A stretch of DNA of 64,000 bases, from assembly GCA_937960895.1 (NCBI GenBank), contig CALCJD010000094.1:38097-102096 (forward strand). Direction: 5' to 3'. Position numbers and translations under genes: made by a program. Shown in pieces: positions 26,784 to 35,568 of this stretch. Positions within the stretch are counted from its first letter, which is position 1, and every line of letters starts with the position of its first letter. The notes beneath the pieces are model-generated. The model made no database searches. It had not been told where the DNA came from and worked only from the letters and a program-made list of their open reading frames with translations. The stretch comes from an uncultured Spartobacteria bacterium (GTDB taxonomy: Bacteria; Verrucomicrobiota; Verrucomicrobiia; Chthoniobacterales; Terrimicrobiaceae).

Positions 26784-29261
26784 TCAGGCCGCTGCGGAGG
26801 CTGCCGGCGGCTTGGAGGCGCCCTTCCGGGCGGCCGGCTTGCGCTCCTCGAACTCAAAGCCCACCTTGTCGCCCTCCAACTTGAGGAAGGCGGAGAACGG
26901 TTTGCCCTTCTTCGAGATGAACCGCGGGATGAGGTCGGTTTTGCCCGTTTCGATGAGTTTGATCACCTGCTCGCGCGGAATCTCCCGCTGGCAGATGGTT
27001 TTGCCCATGCGGAACTTGCACTTGCCGGTGTTGCTGCACTGGTAGGCGCTGCCGGTGTCGTGAACCGTTCCCGTCTTGCAGGCCGGGCACGGAGCCACGG
27101 CGGGCAGGACCGAAAAGTCGAGGGTTTGCGGACCGTTGGCGGCTTCGCCGAAATCGAAGACCTGCTTGAATTCGGCGTCGAGTTTCACCGGCGCGGAGAA
27201 GGGACGTCCGAGTTTGCTGCGGAAACCGTCGAGCGGACCGACGCTGCCGGTTTCCAGGAGGGTCTTGACCTCCTCGCGCTCCAGTTCGCGTCCGGCCATG
27301 TTCTTCCAGACGATGAGACCGCAGGATTTGCACTCGTAGGCCTTGTAGGATTCCTTGAAGCCCGCCTCGGTGTGGCACTTCGGGCATTTGGCCTCAAGGT
27401 CGGTGAACTGGCCTTCCACGCTGTCGCCGGAGAAGTTTTTCGCCTTTTCGACGATTTCCTCGGTGAAGCGCCGGATCTCCTCCATGAACTGCGGCCGGGG
27501 GATGGCCCCCTGTTCCATCTGCTTGAGCTTGAATTCCCACTCGCCGGTCATTTCCGGCGAGGTGAGGGCCTGGATGCCGATGCCGCGGAGCAGGTTGATC
27601 AGGGAGAGCCCCTTCTGGGTGACAATGAGCTCGCGCCCCTGACGGCTGAGGTAGCCGTCGAGAAGAAGTCCTTCGATGATCTGCGCGCGCGTGGCCGGGG
27701 TGCCGAGTCCGCGCTGGCTCATTGCCTCGCGCAGTTCCTCGTCGTCGACCAGCTTGCCGGCTCCCTCCATGGCGGAGAGCAGGGTGGCTTCCGTGAAGCG
27801 GGCGGGCGGTTTGGTCTGGTTTTCCTTGATCTCGACGTTGGTCGTCCGGGCGGTTTCCCCGGCGCGGACCGCGCAAAGCGTCTGTTCGTCGTCGGACGCG
27901 GCCTGCCGTCCGTAAACGGCCAGCCAGCCCGGATCCACGATGATCTTGCCTTCGCTCTTGAAGGCCTCCCCTTCGACGCGGGTGATGCGCGTGGTGATTT
28001 CAAACTGCGCGGCGGGATAAAAGACCGCCACGAACCGCCGGGCCACCATGTCGTAGATTTTCAGCTCGAATTCATCGAGGTTCTTGGGCGAGACCCCCGT
28101 CGGGATGATGGCGTGGTGATCGCTGACCTTGGCGTCGTTGAAAATCCGCTTGTTCGGTTTTACCCAGCCCGCCGCGAGCGCCTTGCGGGCGTGTTCGGCG
28201 AGGCCGGGGTCGTCGAACTTCGTGAAGACCGCCTTGACGTTGCCGACGTAGTCCTCCGGCAGATACCGCGAGTCGGTTCGCGGATAGGTGAGTACCTTGT
28301 GCTTTTCGTAAAGCGCCTGGACAATCTGGAGGGTGCGACGGGCGCTGAGCGAGTAGCGCGAGTTGGCCTCCCGCTGGAGGGTGGTGAGGTCGTAAAGCAG
28401 CGGGGCGATCTGCGTGGCGGGCTTTTTTTCCTCCTCGATCGTGCCGGGTTTGCCGGCGCATCTGGCCACGATGGCCTCGGCCCGGTCCCTGTCCCAGAGC
28501 CGCTCGGCGCGCGCGTCCTCGTCGGCGCCTTTCTTGAAGGCCTCGTCAAACCAGCGGCCCCGATAGGAACCGGCTTCGACCGCGAAATCGCCGAACACCT
28601 CGAAGTAGGTGCGCGGTTTGAAATTCCGGATCCGGGTTTCCCGCTCGGCGAGGATGGCCAGGGTGGGGGTCTGCACGCGGCCCACGGGGGTGAGTTGGAA
28701 CCCGCCGCCCTTGGAGTTGAAGGCGGTCATGGCGCGCGTGCCGTTGATGCCCACCAGCCAGTCGCTTTCACTGCGGCAGACGGCGGCGTCGGTGAGCGGG
28801 ATCATTTCGGAGCCGTCCCGCAGCTCCTGGAAGGCCGCGCGGATGGCCTCGGGGGTCATACTCTGCAGCCAGAGGCGGCGCACCGGCTTTTTGTTCCCCG
28901 CCAGGGTGACCAGGTAGTGGAAAATGAGTTCGCCCTCGCGTCCGGCGTCACAGGCGTTGATGACCTCGGAAATGTCCGCGCGCTTGAGCAGGCGCTTGAT
29001 CAGCTTGAACCGGGCCTCGGTTTTTTCGATCGGCTTGAGTTCGAACTTCGGCGGAATAATCGGCAGGTTGGCAAAACTCCACTTGCCGCGCTTCTTGTCC
29101 ATTTCCCCCGGCAGGCAGAGCTCGACCAGGTGGCCGATCGCCGAGGTGATCACATACTCGTCGTTTTCGTAGAAGTCGCCTTGCTTGGGCACCTTGCCGA
29201 GCACCCGGGCAAGGTCGGCGGCGACACTGGGCTTTTCGGCGATGACGAGGGCTTTGGACAT
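26784..29261 (-). CDS. topB: DNA topoisomerase III
   Basis: An 825-residue type IA topoisomerase. It opens KALVIAEKPSVAADLARVLG (Toprim domain), has the metal-binding DAGREGE at 105-111, and the active-site Tyr326 in TYPRTDSRYL. The C-terminus adds zinc-ribbon or topoisomerase C-terminal repeat units: a C-x2-C pair in CPKCHTE, a second in CKSCG, and CPACKTG with C-x4-C in CSNTGKC. It relaxes negative supercoils and decatenates replication intermediates. The last residues are Ala/Pro/Lys-rich. dprA ends three bases upstream, so the pair is cotranscribed. Length above the E. coli enzyme is explained by the extra zinc units. Confidence 0.95.
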   Translation of the reverse strand: MSKALVIAEKPSVAADLARVLGKVPKQGDFYENDEYVITSAIGHLVELCLPGEMDKKRGKWSFANLPIIPPKFELKPIEKTEARFKLIKRLLKRADISEVINACDAGREGELIFHYLVTLAGNKKPVRRLWLQSMTPEAIRAAFQELRDGSEMIPLTDAAVCRSESDWLVGINGTRAMTAFNSKGGGFQLTPVGRVQTPTLAILAERETRIRNFKPRTYFEVFGDFAVEAGSYRGRWFDEAFKKGADEDARAERLWDRDRAEAIVARCAGKPGTIEEEKKPATQIAPLLYDLTTLQREANSRYSLSARRTLQIVQALYEKHKVLTYPRTDSRYLPEDYVGNVKAVFTKFDDPGLAEHARKALAAGWVKPNKRIFNDAKVSDHHAIIPTGVSPKNLDEFELKIYDMVARRFVAVFYPAAQFEITTRITRVEGEAFKSEGKIIVDPGWLAVYGRQAASDDEQTLCAVRAGETARTTNVEIKENQTKPPARFTEATLLSAMEGAGKLVDDEELREAMSQRGLGTPATRAQIIEGLLLDGYLSRQGRELIVTQKGLSLINLLRGIGIQALTSPEMTGEWEFKLKQMEQGAIPRPQFMEEIRRFTEEIVEKAKNFSGDSVEGQFTDLEAKCPKCHTEAGFKESYKAYECKSCGLIVWKNMAGRELEREEVKTLLETGSVGPLDGFRSKLGRPFSAPVKLDAEFKQVFDFGEAANGPQTLDFSVLPAVAPCPACKTGTVHDTGSAYQCSNTGKCKFRMGKTICQREIPREQVIKLIETGKTDLIPRFISKKGKPFSAFLKLEGDKVGFEFEERKPAARKGASKPPAASAAA

Positions 29262-29264
29262 GGG

Positions 29265-30353
29265 TTACTGGATCTTTAGAAAGCGTCCGCCCGGCAGTTG
29301 TTTGACGAGCTTCCGCATTTCAAGGGCGAGCAACGTAGAAGAGACCTGGGGGGTTGGCAACCCGCATTTGGCGATGATGTCGTCCATGGGGGTCTCGTCC
29401 TCCCCGATGGCATTGCGCACCGCCTCCTCGATGGGACTGAGCCCCGGAACCGGGGGACGGGGGGCCAGGGACGGCGGATTGGGAAAGAGCAATCCGAGGT
29501 CGTCGAGGATGTCTTGGGCGCTCAAAACCAGCTTGGCGCCCTGTTGGATGAGGCGGTTGGAGCCCAGGGCCTGGGGGTGGTCGATTCGTCCGGGAACGGC
29601 ATAAAGGGAGCGTCCCTGCTCCCCCGCCTGGGTGGCGCTGATCAGCGAGCCGCTGGTGACGCCGGCTTCCACGACGAGGAGCCCCGAGGAGAGGCCGGTG
29701 ATGATCCGGTTGCGCATGGGGAAGGTCTGCCGGTCGGCCTGGGTTTCGATGGGAAATTCCGAAACGACGGCCCCGCCGTCCGCGGCGATCCGGTCCGCCA
29801 GCTCCGCGTTTTCCGGCGGATAAAGCCGGGCGAGTCCGCTTCCCAGCACGGCGATGGTTTTTCCCCTGGCGGCCAGCGCCGCTTGGTGGGCGGCGGTGTC
29901 GATGCCCCGCGCGAGGCCGCTGACCACGGTCAGACCGGCGTAGGCGAGCTGGTAGGACAGTTTTTTGGCACACTCCAGGGCGTAGTGGGACGGTTTCCGG
30001 GTGCCGACCACTCCGATGGCGGTGGTCCGGGGCAGTTCCCCCCGCACGTAGAGAACGATGGGCGGATCGTGAATTTCCGCGAGCAGCGGGGGGTATTCCG
30101 GATCGGCGGGGGTGATGATGCCGGCCCCCAAGGCGGCCGCGCGGTCCATTTCCGCCGCCGGATCGGCGTGCTTCCGCCAGTTGAGAAGGGAATCGATGGC
30201 GTCGGCGCTGAGTCCCTGCACCTGACGCAGGTCGGAGGCCTTTGCCGAGAGGGCGGCCTGGGGCGATCCGAAGGACCGAAGCAGATGGCGCACCCGCACC
30301 GGGCCAATGCGCGGCAGCATGTTCAGCGCAACAAACGCCTCGGTGTCGGTCAT
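29265..30353 (-). CDS. dprA: DNA processing protein DprA
   Basis: A 362-residue DprA/Smf protein that loads RecA onto single-stranded DNA entering during natural transformation. It has an N-terminal SAM/HhH-like part (LPRIGPVRVRHLLRSFGS), the Rossmann core with VVGTRKPSHYALE, VVSGLARGIDTAAHQAA and the LGSGLARLYPPEN loop, and a C-terminal winged-helix piece (PMDDIIAKCGLPTPQVSSTL). All family motifs are present at normal length. No Shine-Dalgarno; a TTGCAC/TAAAGC pair ends six bases before the ATG. Its neighbours topB and recF suggest a DNA-metabolism cluster, although recF is 240 bases away. Confidence 0.95.
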   Translation of the reverse strand: MTDTEAFVALNMLPRIGPVRVRHLLRSFGSPQAALSAKASDLRQVQGLSADAIDSLLNWRKHADPAAEMDRAAALGAGIITPADPEYPPLLAEIHDPPIVLYVRGELPRTTAIGVVGTRKPSHYALECAKKLSYQLAYAGLTVVSGLARGIDTAAHQAALAARGKTIAVLGSGLARLYPPENAELADRIAADGGAVVSEFPIETQADRQTFPMRNRIITGLSSGLLVVEAGVTSGSLISATQAGEQGRSLYAVPGRIDHPQALGSNRLIQQGAKLVLSAQDILDDLGLLFPNPPSLAPRPPVPGLSPIEEAVRNAIGEDETPMDDIIAKCGLPTPQVSSTLLALEMRKLVKQLPGGRFLKIQ

Positions 30354-30359
30354 GGGTGT

Positions 30360-30387
30360 GCTTTAGCGGCTTTCCCTTTCGGTGCAA
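30360..30387 (-). promoter_or_regulatory. candidate leaderless promoter of dprA-topB
   Basis: Reverse strand TTGCAC, 16 bases, TAAAGC, then six bases (ACACCC) to the dprA ATG. The -10 is weak on its own; the call rests on the same geometry at other genes here. Confidence 0.3.
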
Positions 30388-30593
30388 GGAGAAGTCGGTC
30401 CGGGCCGGAGCCGGCCGGCCGGGGGGACGAAGGCGCGTCCGTCCGGAGGTTCCGGATTTGCAGGGGGTTATGCCGTTTTTGGGAAAAATCCCCCCCGGGG
30501 AGGTTGGCCCGCAAAATTTTGCCGGTCCGGAAGGCGATTGGGTATCGTCCCCCAATGAGCCGACCCCACCGGAGTGCACGGGGAGGGGGGCGG

Positions 30594-31625
30594 TTACCGT
30601 TTTCCCAATTCGTGCCGCACGGCGTCCTGGGGCGTTTCCAGCCAGTCGAGGGAGGTTGTGGTGATGAGTTTCTGGGCGGAGGGCGGCAGGGCGGCGAGGA
30701 GGTTGTTGCGGCGCAGACCGTCGAGTTCGCCGAAGACGTCGTCGATCAGGTAAAGGGGCGGGGTGCCGGCGGCGGCTTCCAGCGCGCGGGCTTGCGCGAG
30801 TTTGAGCGCCAGGGCGATGGTGCGCTGCTGTCCTTCGGAGGCGAAACTCGCGGCCCTGCGGGATTCGAGGGTGATTTCGACATCGTCGCGGTGGGGACCG
30901 GTCACCGTCGAGCGCAGGCGCATTTCCTCCTCCCGGGTTTCCTCAAGCGCTGCGGCGAAATCCGGCGGACTGCCCGGACGGTAGGCGATTTCCAGGGTTT
31001 CATTGCGGCCGGAGATCTGCCGGGCGGCGGCGGTGACCAGGGGGCGCAGGGTTTCGCAGAGCTCCGCCCGGGCGGCCAGCAGTTTCCGGCCCGACTCGAT
31101 GAGCGGGCCGTCGAAGGAGGCGATTTCGCGGCGCGGACGGTTGTTTTTCAGGAGTGCATTCCGCGAGCGCAGCGCGCGCTCGTAGGTCCGCAGATTCCGG
31201 AGATACTCGGGCACGACCTGCGCGCCGAGGAAATCCAGGTACCGCCGGCGTTGGGAACCGCCCCCGCGGACCAGCTGCAGGTCGTCATTGGAAATCCACG
31301 CCACCCGCGCCACCGCCAGATAGTCGGCGGAGCGCGACTGCGGTTTGGAATCCAGGGCGAACGCCTTGAGGGCGCCGGCGTATTTCACGTGCAGGTGACG
31401 CCCGTTCCAGTAGCCGTCAAGCCCGAACCCCGGCTGGTCGAAACGCACCGCGTCGCCCAGCGAGTTGGTGCGCGGGGACTGCAACCGCAGCAACACGCAG
31501 GCCGCCTCGAGCAGCGAGGTCTTTCCCTGGGCGTTGGGGCCGATGAGGAAATTCAGCCCGGGCGAGGGGCGGAATTCCTTCTGCTCAAAGCAGCGAAAAT
31601 CCCGGAGGCGCAGTTCACGAAGCAT
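30594..31625 (-). CDS. recF: DNA replication and repair protein RecF
   Basis: A 343-residue SMC-like ATPase that helps load RecA at gapped DNA. It begins MLRELRLRDFRCFEQ with the Walker A loop GPNAQGKTS at 29-37, has the signature-like ASEGQQRTIALALKLA and the Walker B LYLIDDVFGELD. ATG 31625 gives the family N-terminus; the in-frame extension upstream is Pro/Arg-rich and unlikely. It is not next to dnaA or dnaN here, unlike the classic arrangement. It is divergent from the DUF445 gene, with about 210 bases between them containing no other gene. Confidence 0.95.
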   Translation of the reverse strand: MLRELRLRDFRCFEQKEFRPSPGLNFLIGPNAQGKTSLLEAACVLLRLQSPRTNSLGDAVRFDQPGFGLDGYWNGRHLHVKYAGALKAFALDSKPQSRSADYLAVARVAWISNDDLQLVRGGGSQRRRYLDFLGAQVVPEYLRNLRTYERALRSRNALLKNNRPRREIASFDGPLIESGRKLLAARAELCETLRPLVTAAARQISGRNETLEIAYRPGSPPDFAAALEETREEEMRLRSTVTGPHRDDVEITLESRRAASFASEGQQRTIALALKLAQARALEAAAGTPPLYLIDDVFGELDGLRRNNLLAALPPSAQKLITTTSLDWLETPQDAVRHELGKR

Positions 31626-31833
31626 GACGGTCGGACACACTCCCCGCGGGCCGGGGACGTCCCGGCGGCCGGTTTTTTTTCGGGAGGCCATGCTCCGCCC
31701 CCGCGGAATACGAACCCCGCCCCGCACCGCGACGCAGGGACGGCGCGGAGGGTTCAACGGACGGATGGCGGGAATTGGCGCTTGGCATTTCCGTCGTGGT
31801 ATCATCGCTTCTTTACCCGACACAACCACCAAC

Positions 31834-33081
31834 ATGCCCGCACCCCGCACCCGCACTCTGGCCACCGGCCTGCTTGCCCTCATGGCCTTCGGTTTTGCGG
31901 TGGCCCGCAGTTTTGAGGCGACGGTTCCGGTCCTGTCCTGGGTGCGCGCCTTCTGCGAGGCCGCCATGGTGGGCGCGCTCGCCGACTGGTTTGCGGTGGT
32001 GGCGTTGTTCCGTCATCCGCTCGGCCTGCCCATTCCGCATACCGCGATCGTTCCCCGCCGGAAAAACGAGATCGCCCGAAACCTCGCCGCCTTCGTGCAG
32101 AACAATTTTCTCACCGCGGACAAAATCCTCGAACGCGTCCGCCGGGCGGACCTTTCCCGCCGCCTGGCCGCCTGGCTGGCCGGCGAGGCGAATGCGGACG
32201 GACTGGCCCGAAGGTTTACGGCCGGACTTCCCGGGCTGATCGACGCCCTCGACGAACAGGGCATGCGGAATTTTTTGCGCGAGCAGGCGGTGACGCAGAT
32301 CCGTCGGGTTCCGCTGGCGCCGCTGACCGGCCGGCTGCTCGGCATCCTGTCCGAAAACGGGCGCGACCAAGAAATCCTGGACCACGCCCTGCGCATCGCC
32401 CGGCACTCCGTCGGGCAGAACAAACCGTTTATCACCGCAAAGATCGCCGAGGAACTGGCGGTCATTCCCGACTTTCCCGGCGTGGCCGAAATCAAGATCG
32501 CCGTCTGCCGCAGCCTGGCCGGCAAGATCGTCGAAAAGGTGCAGGGCACCCTCGATGACATCCTGGCCGACCCGTGCCATGTGGTGCGCGCCCAGTTCGA
32601 GGAACGCCTGGAGGATTTTGTCGCCCAGCTTCGGAACTCGCCGGAAATGGCCGCCCGGGCCGAGCAGTTCAAGGAAGGTTTTCTCGCCAATCCGACGCTC
32701 CTGTCCTCGCTGGACGCCCTCTGGTCCGCCCTCAAAACGGAGCTGCTTGCCGATCTGGCGCTGGACGATTCCCGCATCCGGCGGCAACTCACCGCCACGT
32801 TCCGACAGGTCGGCACCGCGCTGGAGGAGGACGAAGCATTTCGCGGGCGGCTCGACCGCTGGATCGAAAATGCCGTCACCGGTCTGGTGAACGCCCACGG
32901 TCACGAGTTTGGCAACCTGATCCGGGAAACCGTCGAGGCGTGGGACGCCCGCGAAGTGGCCGAAAAACTGGAGAGCCAGGTCGGAAACGACCTCCAGTTT
33001 ATCCGCATCAACGGCACCGTGGTGGGCGGGTTGGTGGGACTGACCCTTCACGCCCTCAGCCGGTTGGTCTGGGGAGGGTGA
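31834..33081 (+). CDS. DUF445 family membrane protein
   Basis: A 415-residue DUF445 (YjiN-like) protein. An N-terminal span (LATGLLALMAFGFAVARSF) is followed by FCEAAMVGALADWFAVVALFRHPLGLPIP, here the strongest family mark, and PHTAIVPRRKNEIARNLA. The middle is a long mostly helical soluble region and the C-terminus has a second membrane span (GTVVGGLVGLTLHALSRL). Function of the family is not established; it is an inner-membrane protein often conserved beside unrelated genes. No Shine-Dalgarno is seen before the ATG; a TATCAT hexamer lies about 30 bases upstream. It converges on the XRE regulator. Confidence 0.88.
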   Translation: MPAPRTRTLATGLLALMAFGFAVARSFEATVPVLSWVRAFCEAAMVGALADWFAVVALFRHPLGLPIPHTAIVPRRKNEIARNLAAFVQNNFLTADKILERVRRADLSRRLAAWLAGEANADGLARRFTAGLPGLIDALDEQGMRNFLREQAVTQIRRVPLAPLTGRLLGILSENGRDQEILDHALRIARHSVGQNKPFITAKIAEELAVIPDFPGVAEIKIAVCRSLAGKIVEKVQGTLDDILADPCHVVRAQFEERLEDFVAQLRNSPEMAARAEQFKEGFLANPTLLSSLDALWSALKTELLADLALDDSRIRRQLTATFRQVGTALEEDEAFRGRLDRWIENAVTGLVNAHGHEFGNLIRETVEAWDAREVAEKLESQVGNDLQFIRINGTVVGGLVGLTLHALSRLVWGG

Positions 33082-33123
33082 TCCGAACAGCGGACGACGA
33101 CCGATCGGCGCCGTCGCGCCCCC

Positions 33124-33510
33124 CTAGAGATTGAAAAGAGGCTGGGTGACGGGCTCCGGATTGGCGGGCGTCTCCAGCAGCTTCTGCAGCTTTTTCGGAG
33201 TCAGCTTGCCGGCATTCGCCGCATCGACAATCGCCCGGAAAACCGGCGCCCAGGCGGGATCCTTTTCCGTCAGCGCGGCAATCTCATGCAAAGGCGCCCG
33301 GCGGTCATAGGCCCGCAACTCCTCCAACGGCACCCCAAGACCGGCGGCCAGATTGGCCAGAACCTCGGGGGAAGGATTGCGGTAACCCCGCTCGAGGTCG
33401 GCGATGAACGCCACCGATTTCAACTTCGCCCGGGTGGTCAGCTCCCGCATGGAATAGCCGCGGGCCTGACGCAGTTCGCGAATGCGCATACCAAGGGTTT
33501 GTGCTGCCAT
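33124..33510 (-). CDS. XRE-family transcriptional regulator
   Basis: A 128-residue regulator. Residues 7-62 form a Cro/CI-type helix-turn-helix (MRIRELRQARGYSMRELTTR ... FIADLERGYRNPSPEVLANL), followed by a ~60-residue tail without a recognisable domain. It has no obvious target beside itself and is flanked by the convergent DUF445 gene and a lipoprotein gene on the same strand. A TTGACG/GATCAT pair ends six bases before the ATG, with a partly symmetrical CATGATCGCGTATG over the -10, which could be an autoregulatory site; that is inference. Confidence 0.85.
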   Translation of the reverse strand: MAAQTLGMRIRELRQARGYSMRELTTRAKLKSVAFIADLERGYRNPSPEVLANLAAGLGVPLEELRAYDRRAPLHEIAALTEKDPAWAPVFRAIVDAANAGKLTPKKLQKLLETPANPEPVTQPLFNL

Positions 33511-33516
33511 GGCGTC

Positions 33517-33544
33517 ATGATCGCGTATGAATGAATAGCGTCAA
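33517..33544 (-). promoter_or_regulatory. candidate leaderless promoter of the XRE regulator
   Basis: Reverse strand TTGACG, 16 bases, GATCAT, then six bases to the ATG. The imperfect dyad overlapping the -10 might be bound by the regulator itself. Confidence 0.35.
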
Positions 33545-33676
33545 GTACTGAGAAGAAGAGGATTTGTCTGTTTTGAATGCAGGCATGCGAATGAGAGAAT
33601 ATGGAAAAACGGCGGCTCTGTTCGCGTGCTGGCGAAAATGGCGACGAACCGGGGCTTTCGGAAAGGCGGGGTGGTT

Positions 33677-34351
33677 TTACAGCCGGGCGGCCGGGGAGGA
33701 GGATACCTGCACGACTTCGACGCCGTCGGTGCTGAGGGCGGCCTCGATGGCGCGGGCGGCCAGTTCGGCGGAAAGGTTGGTGTCGATCCGAAGGTGGGCG
33801 CGGGCGCCTTGGACGGTGGCCGTGCCCGCCACGGATTCGGGAAGTCCGGGGATCTTTTTCAATTGGCCCCGCAGACGGTTGAGCACGATGGCGTCCTCAA
33901 AGAGTCCCCCCGGGGCGGTCTGGATTGTCCGCGAGGTGCTGAACACCAGCGAATCGCGGTCCGCCTCCACGAGAACCCCGGTCCGCACCAACCGGCGGAT
34001 TTGTTCCGCCCGGGAAGGCGGCGCCGGCGGGGTTTCCGCGGAGAGACGGGGAGGGGTCGGGGTGGAGGGGGTGACCCGGGCGGCGGGGACGACGGGAGAA
34101 ACGGATGCGGAGCGGGTCGGGCGAACCGGGATGCTCTTGCGCCTGTCCACTTTGTTTTTGTCCGCCCCGGGGGCGGAAGCCGGCGCCGGCTGGGGCGGGA
34201 CGGTTTCCGTCCTTGGCACGGACGAACAGGAACAGAGCAGGACCAGCCCCACAAGCGGGAGTCCCCAGCGGACGAGGGGCCGGGAACCGAATTTCCCGGG
34301 GACGACGATGCGGGGAATCCTGGAAATTCGATGGGTGATGTGGACCGGCAT
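33677..34351 (-). CDS. hypothetical lipoprotein with BON-like C-terminal part
   Basis: A 224-residue exported protein. The N-terminus has basic residues and a hydrophobic segment ending LVGLVLLCSC, giving a possible lipobox (L-C-S-C42, atypical at -2) for lipid attachment. A Pro/Ala/Thr-rich linker (about 48-120) leads to a compact C-terminal domain of ~100 residues with a helix, R-R-L-V-x-T-G-V-L-V strand and later ATVQGARAHLRID, loosely like BON or secretin-type small domains; this is a weak impression. It is divergent from queE with about 105 bases between starts. ATG 34351 gives a standard signal; an upstream frame extension overlaps queE. Confidence 0.6.
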   Translation of the reverse strand: MPVHITHRISRIPRIVVPGKFGSRPLVRWGLPLVGLVLLCSCSSVPRTETVPPQPAPASAPGADKNKVDRRKSIPVRPTRSASVSPVVPAARVTPSTPTPPRLSAETPPAPPSRAEQIRRLVRTGVLVEADRDSLVFSTSRTIQTAPGGLFEDAIVLNRLRGQLKKIPGLPESVAGTATVQGARAHLRIDTNLSAELAARAIEAALSTDGVEVVQVSSSPAARL

Positions 34352-34457
34352 GGACGCCACGTATGCCTGACAGGACGCCCGGGAAAACTCAAGCCGGGAG
34401 AGTGTTCTTCGCGGTGGCAAAGTGGGAATTTCGCCCTTATGGTGCGGATTTCGCCTG

Positions 34458-35132
34458 ATGGAACAGACGCAGCAACCGGCCCTGACGGGCAATTTGAAAG
34501 TCAACGAAATCTACCTCTCCGTGCAGGGGGAGAGCACGTGGGCGGGGTTGCCGTGTGTTTTTCTCCGATTGACCGCCTGCGATCTGCGCTGCACCTACTG
34601 CGACACGGAGTACGCCTTTTATGAGGGACGGAAGCGCGCCGTGGCGGAAGTGTTCGACGCCCTGATGGCCTACGGCTGTCCGCTGGTGGAGGTCACCGGC
34701 GGCGAGCCGCTCCTGCAGAAGAATGTTCTGCCGCTCATGACGGCGCTCTGTGACGCGGGGCGGACCGTGCTCATCGAAACCAGCGGGGCGCACGACATCT
34801 CGGGCATCGATCCCCGGGTTCATCGCATCATGGACCTCAAGACGCCCTCCAGCGGCGAGGTCGCGCGCAATCTTTTTTCCAACATCACGCATCTCACCAA
34901 ACGGGACGAGGTGAAGTTCGTCCTGGGTTCGCGGGAGGACTACGAGTGGGCGCGCGAACAGATTCGGACCCACGAGCTGGGGGATCGGGTGCGGGCGGTG
35001 TTGCTGAGTCCGGTTTTTGGCAAGATCGAACCGCGTCAGATCGTGGAATGGATGCTGGAGGATCGGCTCCCGGCGCGTTTCCAGCTCCAGATGCACAAGT
35101 TCATCTGGGAGCCCCGGGCGCGCGGGGTGTGA
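34458..35132 (+). CDS. queE: 7-carboxy-7-deazaguanine synthase
   Basis: A 224-residue radical-SAM enzyme that converts 6-carboxytetrahydropterin into 7-carboxy-7-deazaguanine for queuosine. The cluster motif is C41-x3-C45-x2-C48 in ACDLRCTYCDTEY; this is the family form of the site. Substrate-binding EVTGGEPLLQ and FVLGSREDYEWA also fit. The early NEIYLSVQGE start is diagnostic of QueE. ATG 34458 is chosen; a longer frame upstream adds 12 residues before the family start. queD follows after about 70 bases, so the two successive enzymes of the pathway are together; queC and queF are not in the window. Confidence 0.95.
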   Translation: MEQTQQPALTGNLKVNEIYLSVQGESTWAGLPCVFLRLTACDLRCTYCDTEYAFYEGRKRAVAEVFDALMAYGCPLVEVTGGEPLLQKNVLPLMTALCDAGRTVLIETSGAHDISGIDPRVHRIMDLKTPSSGEVARNLFSNITHLTKRDEVKFVLGSREDYEWAREQIRTHELGDRVRAVLLSPVFGKIEPRQIVEWMLEDRLPARFQLQMHKFIWEPRARGV

Positions 35133-35205
35133 AGACCCGCGGGGAGGCGGGAAAATTCCCAAGCTTTCGCTCGACTGTGCGGAGCGCTGCGGCAAACTGA
35201 CCGCT

Positions 35206-35568
35206 GTGAAAGCCCGCCTTGCCAAAGATTTTTTCTTCGAATCCGCGCAAACGCTTCCCAAGGTGCCCGCCGGCCACAAATGCCGCAACATGCACGGTCA
35301 CAGTTTCAAGCTGGAGGTGATCGTCGAGGGGGAGGTGAATCCGGAAACCGGCTGGGTCTACGATCACGCCCTGATCAGCCAGGCCATGGAGCCGCTTCTC
35401 GAGCTGCTCGACCACAAGTATCTCAACGAGGTTCCCGGACTGGAAAATCCCACCATCGAAATGATGGCCGCCTGGTTCTGGGAACAACTTTCGCCGAAGC
35501 TGCCCGGTCTGGCGGAGCTTGTTCTTCATGAGACGCCGACCGCCCGGTGCATCTACCGGGGTGAGTGA
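35206..35568 (+). CDS. queD: 6-carboxytetrahydropterin synthase, one zinc ligand replaced
   Basis: A 120-residue QueD that makes 6-carboxytetrahydropterin from dihydroneopterin triphosphate, the step before QueE. It matches the E. coli type closely: Cys26 in PAGHKCRNMHGHSF, the H30-x-H32 zinc pair, LDHKYLNEVPGLENPT and the IYRGE end. The first zinc histidine, which follows F-x-A-A in the E. coli protein, is Gln16 here (FESAQTLPK). Related proteins with Gln at this place exist to my knowledge, but their metal site is not the standard one. The start is GTG; no nearer ATG exists before the family N-terminus. Its end overlaps the next gene. Confidence 0.9.
   Translation: MKARLAKDFFFESAQTLPKVPAGHKCRNMHGHSFKLEVIVEGEVNPETGWVYDHALISQAMEPLLELLDHKYLNEVPGLENPTIEMMAAWFWEQLSPKLPGLAELVLHETPTARCIYRGE

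Noticed and set aside
26721..31916. Two forward-strand frames of about 850-870 codons across topB, dprA and recF
   Set aside because: They are in the complement register of well-identified genes and have no recognisable family.
34351..34458. Possible preQ1 riboswitch upstream of queE
   Set aside because: I looked for the short preQ1 hairpin and C-rich/A-rich tail and did not find it; nothing structured is visible.
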